From assembly GCF_049243985.1 (NCBI RefSeq), contig NC_135381.1:22306345-22370344 (forward strand): a stretch of 64,000 bases of DNA, read 5' to 3'. Source of the stretch: Paroedura picta. Taxonomy: Eukaryota > Chordata > Lepidosauria > Squamata > Gekkonidae. The notes beneath the pieces are model-generated. The model ran no database searches. It had not been told where the DNA came from and saw only the letters and a program-made list of their open reading frames with translations. The position numbers and the translations under genes are program-made. This document shows positions 1-9,890 of the stretch, one piece after another (the first letter of the stretch is position 1; every line of letters starts with the position of its first letter).

Positions 1-530
1 ATCAGACAACCCTAACACCCTGAATAAAACTTAGTCAGTCTTAAAGGTGTTATTGAATTTAAGCTTTGTTCAATTAAAAAACTAAGTAACCTTAAAAAGT
101 TATTCTTTAAAAAAAATCAGACTGTTGCCCTGGACACTCAAAGAGAATGCAGAAACATTTCCATCAATTTAGAGAGTGGTGGGTGTTTTGGTTTTGCACA
201 GAGCATTCATTTCTGTAAGCACACCTATGGGGAAGGCCGATTATAGAACGTAGAGTTCAAAGGAAACACTAATTTAACCCTGGAATTAAATTAGCACCTG
301 TTTAAAACAACAACAACAACAAAAGAACGAATATGTGATTTTGGAACACTGGTAATATTTGGTTGTAGTACACATTTTCCCATAGCCTAGTTTATATGTG
401 ATTGATATGTTGTTTATGTGCTAGCTTATAAAAGCACCAGACTCATTTTACTGACATTAATTTGGATAAACATGGCCTAGGGATTTGGCATTAGGAATGA
501 ACATCTCTTGCCTAAACTTAAACCAAGAAT
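1..530. other. No gene recognised; AT-rich DNA
   Basis: I see no coding segment or familiar repeat. A short (CAA) run lies near 308-322. Confidence 0.5.
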
Positions 531-540
531 ACCCAAACTG

Positions 541-591
541 TCCATGGGGTCGCGATGGGTCGGACACGACTTCGCACATAACAACAACAAC
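541..591 (+). mobile_element. Ultra-short Bov-B LINE 3'-end insertion with target duplications
   Basis: About 50 bp match the last bases of Bov-B: a GTCCATGGGG block, a GACTTCGCAC block and a short (AAC) tail. The same blocks end the longer Bov-B copy at 1991-2027. The insert is flanked by the direct repeat ACCCAAACTG at 531-540 and 592-601. This is the outcome expected of target-primed reverse transcription that stopped almost at once. It could also be the tail of a SINE that borrows the Bov-B 3' end, but no SINE head is present inside the duplications. Confidence 0.8.
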
Positions 592-602
592 ACCCAAACT
601 GT

Positions 603-1000
603 GTGCCAAGAGAAATACATTTTTTTAAATTAAAGGCTTCTGTGCATTCTCAGTATTTATCCACAAAGGAATCTGCCTGCTGTGTCTCTGACTAACTGTG
701 TCCTGTTCTTACGTAGACTCCTTTGAAATGGCTTACTATTCTCCTGTGCTTGAAGCAGCTGTAATGGATGGTCACAGTTCAAATATGAGGCAAAGTTTAC
801 TCCCTTAGAGGAGTTTACCTTTTGCAGCTTAGCTTTTATCAGGGGGCTTTCCTCCTCCTTATCAGGAACCACCACACTTACTATTAACTCTTACTGGGTT
901 TTTAATACTACTTAAAACTTATCCATTTATATTTCAATTTATAGGCCACCCCTCCCCTCACAGTCTTGGGTGGCTTACACAATAAGTTAAAACCTGGTAC
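603..1000. other. No gene recognised
   Basis: The sequence has no recognisable exon. Around 936-985 there is a short stretch resembling SINE or LINE 3' tails (CCACCCCTCCCC then GGGTGGCTTACA), too short to classify. Confidence 0.4.
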
Positions 1001-1002
1001 AA

Positions 1003-2027
1003 TAAATTTCTGAAAGAGATGGGAATACCAGAGCATCTTATCTGTCTCTTGAGAAACTTATATGCAGGTCAAGAAGCAACAGTGAGAAACGGGCATGGAA
1101 TCACTGATTGGTTCAAAATTGAGAAAGGAGTTCGGCAAGGCTGTATACTGTCGCCTTGCCTATCTAACTTGTATGCGGAGCACATCATGAGAAAAGCAGG
1201 GTTAGATGAGTCTCAAATTGGGATCAAGATTGCAGGGAGAAATATCAACAACCTCAGATATGCAGATGATACCACTCTAATGGCAGAAAGCGAAGAGGAA
1301 CTAAAGAGCCTTTTGATGCAGGTGAAGGAGGAGAGTGCAAAAGTTGGCTTGAACCTCAACATCAAGAAAACAAAGATCATGGCATCCAGCCCTCTCAATT
1401 CCTGGCAAATAGATGGGGGAAGAAATGGAGGTAGTGACAGATTTTATTTTCCTGGGCTCCAAGATCACTGCAGATGGGGACTGCAGCAAAGAAATTAAAA
1501 GACGCTTGCTCCTGGGGAGGAAAGCTATGGCAAATCTAGACAGCATCCTAAAAAGCAGAGACATCACCCTGCCAACAAAAGTGCATCTAGTCAAGACTAT
1601 GGTCTTCCCAGTTGCAATGTATGGCTGTGAAAGTTGGACCATAAGGAAGGCCGAGCGTCAAAGAATTGAGGCTTTTGAACTCTGGTGCTGGAGAAGACTC
1701 TTGCGAGTCCCTTGGACTGCAAGGTGAACAAACCGGTCAGTCCTAGAGGAGATCAGCCCTGACTGCTCCTTAGAAGGCCAGATCCTGAAGATGAAACTCA
1801 AATACTTTGGCTACCTTATGAGAAGGAAGGACTTCCTGGAGAAGAGCCTAATGCTGGGAGCGATTGAGGGCAAAAGAAGAAGGGGACGACAGAGAATGAG
1901 GTGGCTAGATGGAGTCACTGAAGCAGTCAGTGTGAACTGAAATGCACTCCAGGGAATGGTAGAGGACAGGAAGGCCTGGAGGATCATTGTCCATGGGGCT
2001 GCGACTTCGCACCTAACAACAACAACA
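1003..2027 (+). mobile_element. Bov-B (RTE clade) LINE, 5'-truncated 3' portion
   Basis: The segment runs from inside the reverse transcriptase domain to the LINE 3' end and finishes in an (AAC) tail. Bov-B is a non-LTR retrotransposon of the RTE clade, abundant in squamates and ruminants. The translated motifs (YADD box, GVRQGC, CWRRLLRVPWTAR) are characteristic. A possible target duplication is ACAATAAATTTC at 999-1010 against ACAATACATTTC at 2025-2036, 11 of 12 matching. Because that repeat touches element sequence at the 5' side, it is suggestive only. The 3' end lacks about 14 bp (around GATGGGTCGGACAC) that the short insertion at 541-591 keeps. Confidence 0.93.
1019..1934 (+). pseudogene. 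Bov-B reverse transcriptase, C-terminal part, broken
   Basis: The first reading segment (1019-1498) carries RT core motifs: GVRQGCILSP near residues 38-47 and the catalytic YADD at residues 81-84. One extra base in the G run near 1415 moves the frame. The continuation (1413-1727) reads the thumb and connector region to CWRRLLRVPWTAR and then meets a stop where related copies have an arginine codon (CGA to TGA). Beyond it, recognisable Bov-B coding sequence (LEGQ, MRRK, GRRRGRQRMRWLDG-type blocks) continues to about 1934. In the live family this RT primes on nicked DNA. This copy lacks the endonuclease and the RT N-terminus. Confidence 0.92.
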
Positions 2028-2107
2028 ATACATTTCAGATTTAAAAATACATTGAAACAATCTATGAACCTTGCTCCTGCTCTCTGTGCCTGGAAATAAG
2101 GTTTGCG

Positions 2108-2176
2108 TTTGCTGGCAGGGGCTCATGGGAATTGTAGTCCATGAACATCTGGAGGACCACAGGTTGACTACCCCTG
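2108..2176. mobile_element. hAT-type MITE, right half only
   Basis: The sequence matches the right arm of the palindromic MITE that is complete at 3477-3592, ending in the terminal GACTACCCCTG. The left arm is missing, and no 8-bp duplication of the flank CCTTAAAG is seen on the left. Confidence 0.75.
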
Positions 2177-2329
2177 CCTTAAAGTTTTGTAGGTGCTGGC
2201 TAGAGCTGAAAGTAACATGATTTGCCCCAGGCTCCTCCCCCAGCATGAACTGGGAGATTGTCCTGGAGACTCCTATGATGCTGTAGTTGCTGCTGGGGCC
2301 ATCTACCTTTTCTAGTGGGAGCAGATACG

Positions 2330-2505
2330 CTCCCTACTAGGGTTGGGCACTTGGTGTCCGACGCAGCTGTTCGCACCCAAAGCAGCCAGTGCTGCGCTGT
2401 GGGTGGGGTGGGGGAGGTGCAGGTGCCGGTGCGCCGCTGGCTGCTTTGGGCGCAAACGGCCACTTTGGACGCTGAGGCAACCGACCCTATGAGTACTTCT
2501 GTTGG
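2330..2505. repeat. Fold-back sequence, possible MITE
   Basis: Two 21-bp arms, 2369-2389 and 2437-2457, are reverse complements with two mismatches, around a GC-rich centre. The block is more GC-rich than its surroundings. Neither a clear outer terminal repeat nor a target duplication is visible, so the element type is open. Confidence 0.45.
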
Positions 2506-2509
2506 GCTG

Positions 2510-3330
2510 GGGGCCTAAGGAGATGCCCAACATGTCCATCCTAGATTCCAGCCCTGGTGGGGATCATTTCCAAAGGGTTCAGAAGGTGGACTCTCAGAGA
2601 AATATAGATATGTTACTCTTACCAGTTCTTTTCCTCGCACACCAAAGGGTGTTGTGGGACTCCACTTTTAATTCAAGGGAAAGTGTACACTCAGACAGTT
2701 GAATGCCGCTGGGCTGAGATTTCATGAATAGGTAGCCATTGCCTTTTATGTGAAATTCTTGAGGAAGTTAGTACTGGGATGCCACTGAAGTCTTTTTCTC
2801 TCTACTAAGAACAGAGAGATCTGAGGTATTATAGTGCCAGTTCTGAAAGCTATCTGTGCGGTTTTTAAAAAATGAGAAGGGGAGAAACTATTTTATTAGA
2901 TGAGTCTCTGTTCCAGTAGTGGGTTCCATTGATCCAGAAGACCAATATATATAAAATGCCAAGATTGTTACTGTCTGGCATATGTTTGTGGTAGTTTCTG
3001 TGTGTGTGGTGGTTTTTTTCTGTGTGTGTGAGGGGCTCAGAATTTCTTCCTTTTTATATTCTTTTCTCCCCAGTGAGAACTTTGAATGCCATATAAAAGC
3101 TCAGAAAACTGTAAACCTGAGCTCCATTCAGATACAGCTCGACAATGGGGTAGATAACTTCTCCGGCAACAGGGCTCATCTGGCGGGGAAATGGTGCAGG
3201 GGCAGGCAGCAGGAGTCTATGCCATACCTTGTCCCAAGGTTAACTGGGCCCTGTAGCTGCTGGTCTGTCTGTAGGGAAAGTGATTTGGGTCTGGGGAACT
3301 GGGACCCAATTAAGAAAATCTTGTGGACTT
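2510..3330. other. No gene recognised
   Basis: Single-copy-looking sequence with a short GT-rich run at about 2982-3032. Small open frames here lack any recognisable domain. Confidence 0.4.
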
Positions 3331-3334
3331 TGAC

Positions 3335-3468
3335 CCTCAGTCTTTTTTTCTTTGACTGGCAGAAGCTTTCTGGCAAGGAAAGATCTCATGCAGCACCTGT
3401 GGCTGGAGATCTTTTGAAACGGAGATGATGAGGATTGAACTGCAGATTTTCTGTCTGAAAAACTGAGG
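3335..3468 (-). mobile_element. Old tRNA-derived SINE, diverged
   Basis: Read on the minus strand, this matches the reptile SINE whose forward-read hallmark is a GACTGGCAG block, then a GGAGATG block and a GGATTGAACC box-B-like block. The same family appears at 52395-52535 and 63330-63478. The copy is diverged and its 3' end is abutted by the hAT MITE at 3477. Confidence 0.55.
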
Positions 3469-3476
3469 CTCTTGAT

Positions 3477-3592
3477 CAGGGGTAGTCAAACTGTGGCCCT
3501 CCAGATATCCATGGACTACAATTCCCGCTGGCAGGGGCTCATGGGAATTGTAGTCCATGGACATCTGGAGGGCCACAGTTTGACTACCCCTG
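3477..3592. mobile_element. hAT-type palindromic MITE, complete, 8-bp TSD
   Basis: The element begins CAGGGGTAGTCAAAC and ends with the reverse complement GTTTGACTACCCCTG. The arms pair along nearly the whole 116 bp. It is flanked by the perfect 8-bp repeat CTCTTGAT (3469-3476 and 3593-3600). CA...TG ends and 8-bp duplications are hAT hallmarks. It has no coding capacity and must have been moved by a hAT transposase encoded elsewhere. Confidence 0.93.
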
Positions 3593-3600
3593 CTCTTGAT

Positions 3601-5270
3601 CCTTCTCCACACTGAGTTATGGAAAGACATTAGTGGAGAGGAGAGGAAGAAATGTGGTGTCTCACAACCCCAATCTAATCACCTGTGTGCACCCCTGGAT
3701 TACCAGGCCAGCCTTCCCTTGGGGTAGGTAGAAAAGAACTGTCTTAACAGGCAGATTACAGTTGCAATTTAAGTATTGGCAGGCTTCAAATGGTTGTTCA
3801 AAATGCTCATGTGTTGCAATGACTAGAGTGAGATGGGGTGGGGCCAGAAGTCTTGCTTTTAACTAGATGAGACTAGTTGGTTCTCACCATTGCAATTAGG
3901 CAGCAGCCTCCAATGACTAGTACAGGCAAATTATATTTGCTCCTATGCTCTTGTGCAGGATGGATCTACACCACATTGCTCCTCCAGATTCTTCATTGAT
4001 TGTAAACTGGTATGGGGCTTCCTTTCCTTTGACCCCCGAGCTGATCCTTTGCATGGATTGTGGACTCGTTACTTTTGCAGATGTATTTGCAAAGCTGACT
4101 CCTGCCCTCTGCTCCAAAGGGCTTGTTTTTTTCCCCCCCTTTCAGAAGAGCAATTTTGTGCTCTTCCTCTCTGCCTATCTTTCATTTTTACAAGAACAAA
4201 GTTTCAGTGCACATAAATTGCGCTCTACCAAAGCAGTCTGAGTAATGAAAAGGCACCCAAGAAATATGACATTTCATAAACACAATTGCTGAAGAATTAA
4301 GGAAGAGCAAACATGTGGTTTCATGCAGAGTGTTATGAATATTTAAACATGCAAAATGAAACTGTTACTAAATGTCTGTTTTTCATTATCTTACAACACA
4401 CATTTTCATTCCTGGGAATGTTAATAGCTGTCGGCAGAATGCCATTATTCTAGTAAATGCGAGGGCGAGAGAATGAACAAGGCGAAGGAAGAACATGAGT
4501 TAAAATGCTCAGGGTGATAATGGCTTTTCGACTGTGTTTGCTCAGAGTAATAAAAAAAGAGGACTTCCGCCCCCCCCCCCTTCAGAAATGGGGCTAATGT
4601 AAAATATAGTCTTGTCAGCTGTGAATGGTGATGATCTCCAGACTGGGGGGGATGGACACCTGACTTGGTTTTTGATGGTGTTAGTCAGGGTGGATTTACA
4701 TGTAGTTCTAAGGTTCTTTAGAGGGATTGGCTAGTTCTACGAAGCACAGGCTGATGCCTGAAAAGGGGGAGGAGAAAAGGCACTACTCCACTTCTCCCTC
4801 TTAGTCCATTTTATCCAGCAAACCTTATTTCCTCCAGGTCTTTTTATCTGTGTTCACAGTTACTCACCTTTTCCCTCCTGCCCGGGACAAAAGCAGCCAG
4901 GGGGCCAATGCATCTTCTTTTTGTTGGAGAGAGTTAAGTTGCTCCCTGCCCACCTGTCCAATAAGTGAGTGATTGTGGAAAAGCAAAGTAATTCCTTGAA
5001 AGAAGCAGGTGACTGCATGCAATGTGTGATTCCACTGTCAGAAGGTGAAACTACAACCTGCATGTCTGAATGCTCCATTGCAGATTTTACAGGATCCCTG
5101 TTCAGATTTTTGGAGCTTGTGGTTACCTTGTGGGTGAAAATTATGGCATATACATTTTCCATGCATGTAAAGTTGCCATCCCTTCAAAATGCATCCCTTC
5201 AAAAATCTGGTATTCCATTTGCATGTACCAAACCTGTATGCCTATGGAAAATAACCGATCGATTCCACAT
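3601..5270. other. No gene or clear repeat recognised
   Basis: The DNA is moderately AT-rich. The stretch 4240-4480 has even composition, no simple repeats and several TTAA/TAAT words, and could be conserved non-coding sequence. A poly-C run lies at about 4570-4580. Confidence 0.4.
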
Positions 5271-5279
5271 GAGGAATCT

Positions 5280-5362
5280 GCCCCTGGACAGCCTCTGGTT
5301 GCTGGCAGGTTTTAGAGCTTCCTCCTCATGAGGCCATCTGCATCCTGAGGCTGTCCAGGGGC
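5280..5362. repeat. 16-bp perfect inverted repeat
   Basis: GCCCCTGGACAGCCTC at 5280-5295 is the exact reverse complement of 5347-5362, with a 51-base loop that itself holds CCTCATGAGG. No terminal repeats or target duplications mark it as a transposon. Confidence 0.6.
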
Positions 5363-5599
5363 TGGCTCAACTTTGGGCCGGATTTGCCTCGAGGTGAGAA
5401 AAATCGGCAAAACTGGATTTGACACTTGTTATCTTGCTTCACATCAGGAAGCAACCAGGGGCAAGCCTGTGTGGAGGGAGAAACGCGCGACAGTCCCTGC
5501 AGTGTTTTGCCCACCCTTGCACCCTCCCTCCCCTTTCCATTTCCTGCCCCAAGAATAAAAAAAAAAATTATGTAGTCCACATTGCTGCAGGACCACAAA

Positions 5600-6160
5600 G
5601 CTACTTTGCATAACTTAAAATAAAATTTTCCCTAATGTGTCCATGGTCTTTTTGGGATCAGGCAGGCAAAACGTAGTCCTGTTTGTGTTTTCTGGTGGGG
5701 GTGTATGAACGGGGAAAGGAGCGGTGGTGGTATATGATGGAGCAGCCCTCTCCCAATCAGCTAGGTGTCCATGCTCTTTACTTTTAAGCCTACGGTTTAC
5801 ACACAATCACTCTTCAGGGTCCAGTTACCATGCCCAGCCTCTCACAACTCTACCCAAACATCAAAACACCATGAACCCCCCCCCCAAAAAAGGGGGATAA
5901 TTTCAGGGTTTGTGTGGAAGTTTGAGTCCCCCAAGACAATCACTGTACTTTGATTGGTGACTTGCTGTGATCAACAAGCTGAGAGGCAGGGGGAGAAGTT
6001 CAATTTGTTTTCCCTTGCCTCCTCATTGGAAGGCCAAAAGCCACAATGAGGTAGAGGGAAAACATGGGAGGAGTCTCCTATAAGGAGCCTTGCATATACG
6101 TGGCGTACAACCGTGCATATGCAAGCAGGAGGCAGCGGAATCAGTCCCTGTGTTGCCTCT
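5600..6160 (+). repeat. Unnamed dispersed repeat, copy 1
   Basis: The sequence aligns collinearly, with small gaps, to 13300-13960. Shared anchors include GCTCTTT after a TCCATGC word, GGGTCCAGTTACCATG, the AGGGGGAGAAGTTC block, AAAACATGGGAGG and GCAAGCAGGAGGCAG. The two copies are clearly related but well diverged. No open frame is shared, so it looks like a non-autonomous element or a duplicated non-coding segment. The family is not one I can name. Confidence 0.75.
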
Positions 6161-7805
6161 TTTCACAGAATATGAGGGTGCATATTGAGAGGACTGTGTA
6201 TAGCACATGCTCCCATTATGCACAAGCAACCTAGGCAAATAGGTGATGACTGTAGCTATCCATTAAGAATTAGGAATGATCACTTTCTTTTATTTATGTA
6301 TGATGAACTTAAAATAAAATGTACTCATCTAAGTAAAAAGTACACTAGCAGTGCAATCATCAGAACATTTTCTTGGAAGTAAGCCACACGGAATACTCGT
6401 GAGCAGGATTCTGGGTAGAGCTACTTGTGCTTGCCCTACTAAGTGGCCATCATTCAAACCATTTTGTTTGTTGGCTGAAATGGTTACAAGGGTTTGCTTT
6501 CACTCCATGTCTCTTATCAAAACATTCATACACTGGGGTGGGGAGAGAGAGAGATAAAAAAACTTTTTTCTCACTAGTTTCATTTTTGTACCAATACATG
6601 GTTAGAAAAAACTATGTGGGAGAGGCCTCAAAGGACTATTTCACTGAAGAATGCAGGTGCTTTCATGAGCCACCACGCTGCACATGTAAATGGTCCAGCA
6701 TAGGAAAAGTATCATCTTTGTGCACAACAGACAAGCACATCAAGGAGGAGATTAATTTGGCATCTTTTTAACTTCCATATTAGTTTCCTTAACTATAGAC
6801 TTTTGAATTTGTTGAGTGAGGGAGCAACCAAAAATGTAGAATCCTAAGGGGACTGCACTAAGGTTTTGTATTAAAAAAACTTGCTAGAGGGGGACACTTG
6901 GACACAAGCTTCCTACTGCATGCCCAGATGGTTTCTATAGCGGCAGTTAGGCCTGGGGAGGAAGAATCATGCTGTAGAACTCCCCTAGTAGAAATGTGCT
7001 GTTTGGAAACTCCCTTGCTCATGAGAGATGCTTATAGCAAATACGCTCATTGGACATTTTTGCCCATTGTGGGACCCCAGCCATGGGGTGCAATCCATAC
7101 TGGTCCCACTCTATGCAGATTCCTCCACAGAGACTCGCCATAGATGAATCACCTCACATGTTTGAACTTTGGGAATTAGAAACGCTGACAAGTAGCATTT
7201 CCAAATTAGAAGCATTGGAACATGCCACATGTTACAACCAGGGGTCTGCTGACAGTTTTGCATCTTCTCTGCACCCTTCCCTCCATCCCCACCCTGCCAC
7301 ACCCTCGAGCTAAATGTTTTAAATAGGATCTCAAGTCCTAAAGATAGGTTCTTCCACGGACACCACTGACTCTGTTTTGAGGGTGATCACATTGATTGGG
7401 GGGGGGGAGCTTGAGTTTTTGTTGCAAATGGTCCTGTGATCTTATGCATCTCCCCAATCATGCACTTGGGAAATGAGAAACCCTTGCTGAGCCTTTATTT
7501 GATTTCTTGAAATATTTTTTCTATTGACCTTCCTTTCAAAACAACATGCATCCGAAGTGATTTATGTTACAAGTTAACACAAGTCCTCCCCTCAGACAGG
7601 GAGTGTCAGCCACTGTAAAAGAGAAAAGATGGCTGTTGTGTAGCCACTTAATGGTGCACCACAAACCTGTCTGAAGCAGGCTGCTTCATTGGCTGTCAGC
7701 CCTTTGAGTGAGGCACTGCATTCTCTTGTTCCCTGCTCTGACAGTGAAGAAGGGAAAATGCAACTGGGCTTCTCCTCAAAGCTAGGCCTGTGTCAGAAAG
7801 TGCCA
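6161..7805. other. No gene or clear repeat recognised
   Basis: Mixed-composition DNA with small open frames that lack recognisable domains. A poly-G run lies at about 7400-7408. Confidence 0.4.
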
Positions 7806-7808
7806 CAG

Positions 7809-7880
7809 TAGGCTTGCCAACTTCCAGGTGGAAGCTGGACATTTCCTGGAATGATGACTGGTTTCCAGATGACAAAGTGG
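7809..7880 (+). mobile_element. MITE-like repeat with GGTTGCCAAC ends, left part
   Basis: This is the left arm of a common reptile repeat bounded by inverted GGTTGCCAAC-type ends. The right part resumes at 9101. The CR1 element at 7881-9100 sits between the two parts at a point where an uninterrupted copy would read straight through, so the CR1 is the younger insertion. Confidence 0.7.
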
Positions 7881-8058
7881 GCCTTGCTTGCCAGAGGCAA
7901 GACTTCAGAAATAAAGCACTCTTGGGTTCTGGATCAAGCCAGAAGCCTCTGTAAGGAGCCAAAGGACATAAACTAAAGGACTCTTGGCTGTTCGCTCTTT
8001 GCTGGAGGATCAAGCCGAAGGATTTAGTGAAGTGCAGACTATTTGAGAAGCATTTGGA

Positions 8059-8397
8059 ATGGATCAAAGTGGCATGACATCTGAAAAAGCTGAGGTAGTG
8101 ACATGTACTGTCTGCGGCATGCTTGTCTTCTTACCCCAGGGTGATGGCTTTTCCACATGTAGCAATTGTAAATTAGTGGCTCTGCTGGAGGAGAAGGTAG
8201 AGGGATTAGAGGAACGCTTGCATACACTGCAACATATAAAGGAGAGTGAAGAGTTCTTGGACAGAACTCATGAAGCACTCTTGAGAGTTCAAGTGCAGGA
8301 GGAGGGAAAGCTATCAAAACAAATACAGGAGCACCTTACACAGGAGGGTAATGAATGGAAGGCTATTACACATAGGAGTAGAAGAATAAGGATCTAG
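8059..8397 (+). pseudogene. CR1 ORF1 N-terminal part
   Basis: The 112-residue open frame starts MDQSGMTSEK. Four cysteines (C16, C19, C34, C37) in two CxxC pairs form the zinc-binding motif found at the CR1 ORF1 N-terminus. A short heptad-like coiled coil follows (LLEEKVEGLEERLHTL, about residues 42-57). ORF1 of this clade acts as an RNA-binding chaperone in the LINE RNP. The frame runs out at residue 112, exactly where ORF2-like sequence begins, so the C-terminal esterase-like domain is missing. The short frame is intact; I do not infer that it is expressed. Confidence 0.85.
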
Positions 8398-8980
8398 GAG
8401 TCTTAGTAGACCACACATGGAACACGAGTCAGCAGTGTGACTCAGTGGCTAAAAAGGCAAATGGGATTTTGGGCTATATCAAAACGAGCATCGTGCCCAG
8501 ATCACGGGAGGCGATCGTACCACCTTACTCTGCTCTGGTTCGGCCTCACTTGGAGTACTGTGTTCAGTTTTGGGCACCCCAGTGTAAGAGGAATGTAGAC
8601 AAACTGGAACGTGTCCAGAGGAGGGCAACAAAGATGGTGAGGGGTTTGGAGATCAAGACGTATGAAAAAAGGTTGGGGGAGCTTCGTCTGCTTCGCCTGG
8701 AGAGAAGACGACTGAGAGGGGATCAGATAACCATCTTCAAGTATTTAAAAGGGCGCCATATAGATGATGGAACAGAGTCGTTCTCTCTTGCCCCAGAGGG
8801 ACAGACCGGATCCAACAGGATGAAATTAATTCAAAAGAAATTCCATCAAAACATCAGGAAGAACTTCCTGACAGAGCAGTTTCTCAGTGGAACAGGCTTC
8901 CTCAGGAGGTGGTGGGTTCTCCATGTTTGGAAATTTTAAAACAGTCTGGATAGCCATCTGATGGAGAGGCTGATTCTGTG
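8391..8980 (+). pseudogene. CR1 ORF2 C-terminal part
   Basis: The reading matches the end of CR1 ORF2: a DLGVLVD-type block, SALVRPHLEYCVQFWAP, LERVQRRATKM, RRLRGDQI and FKYLKG. It begins without its own start codon, in a different frame from ORF1. Near 8880 the frame departs from the expected QWNRLPQEVV block (visible in another frame), so there is at least one indel. The RT catalytic core and endonuclease are not present. Confidence 0.88.
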
Positions 8981-9100
8981 AAGGCTTAAGGGGGTGGCAG
9001 GTTACAGTGGATGAGCGATAGGGTTGTGAGTGTCCTGCATAGTGCAGGGGGTTGGACTAGATGACCCAGGAGGTACCTTCCAATTCTATGATTCTGATTC

Positions 9101-9235
9101 TCCTGTCAAAAATGGCTGCTTTAGAGGGTGCACTCTTTGGAATTATACTTTCCCTTCCCCAGCCCCTCCTCCCCAGGCTTCACTGCAAATCTCCAGGAAT
9201 TTTCCAGTCCCAAATTGGCAACTCTGTGCCACAGG
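9101..9235 (+). mobile_element. MITE-like repeat with GGTTGCCAAC ends, right part
   Basis: Continuation of the repeat begun at 7809. It has the AAAATGGCTGCTTTAGAGGG block, the CTCCAGGAATTTTCC block and a terminal TTGGCAACTCTG that pairs with the left end. Confidence 0.7.
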
Positions 9236-9539
9236 CAGGCCTTAAGCCTCAATAGGCCATCTGCGTCCCCCACCAAAACGACTATTATCATCAAAGGAAG
9301 TCAGAAGCAGTTAATCCTGAGGGAATTCTGAATGTGTATCTTTCTCCAGATTAAATGGGTCCAATGTGGATGGGCTGGTAAAGTAAATCCCCTGCTTCTT
9401 ATTTTCTGGAGCTGGCATTGCCTGCCAGCCTTGTTGAGTACAATTCTGCCCTTTCTGCAGGGCTCACAAAGAAGGAGCTGGAGGTGTTTGTGTGTGTGAG
9501 TGGGGGGGGGCTGCCTCAAGGTCTTTGGTTAACATCTGG
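9236..9539. other. No gene recognised
   Basis: About 300 bp with a GT-rich patch and a poly-G run at 9502-9509. Confidence 0.4.
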
Positions 9540-9890
9540 TCATTGATTATATTCAGTGATATGCATCTGAGACCCATCAGCCAGTTTAATTGCCTCATCA
9601 ATTGCTGTTACAGGGACCTCATCATGTTCTCTTTTGATGACAAGCTGGTTTTCCACGTCTGATGCCAGCCAGTCATCCAGCCCTTCAAACAAGCAGCACG
9701 TATGACTGACAAATGTTGTTTGATCCATTAAACCTTTTCTCATCTGTCTTTGCACCTACTGGAGCATCTGTTGCAGTGTCGTACTTTTCCTTGATCATAC
9801 TGGAACATCCGACATTTCCCCCGATTTTGTTTTGTTTCTGTTAATGGCATCGAATGCAAGAGTGACAAGAAACTAAGAGCCCTGTGAGCT
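9540..9890 (-). pseudogene. Possible processed pseudogene of unknown parent
   Basis: On the minus strand two overlapping frames look protein-like. One carries MIKEKYDTATDAPVGAKTDE (about 9737-9799). The other carries the acidic segment ending HDEVPVTAIDEAIKLADG and MHITEYNQ before a stop at 9540. The pattern suggests a single older frame split by an indel near 9690. I do not recognise the family. Chance open frames are a real alternative. Confidence 0.25.

Larger units (their letters stand above)
7881..9100 (+). mobile_element. Internally deleted CR1 LINE (5' end plus 3' end)
   Basis: The element holds a CR1 5' UTR, the first ~110 codons of ORF1, and then immediately the last ~190 codons of ORF2 with the CR1 3' UTR, ending in ATTCTATGATTCT-type tail repeats. 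The middle of the LINE (ORF1 esterase part, endonuclease and RT) is absent. CR1 copies are normally 5'-truncated, so keeping both ends is unusual. The minus-strand copy at 11938-12905 has the same plan with a different junction. Confidence 0.85.
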
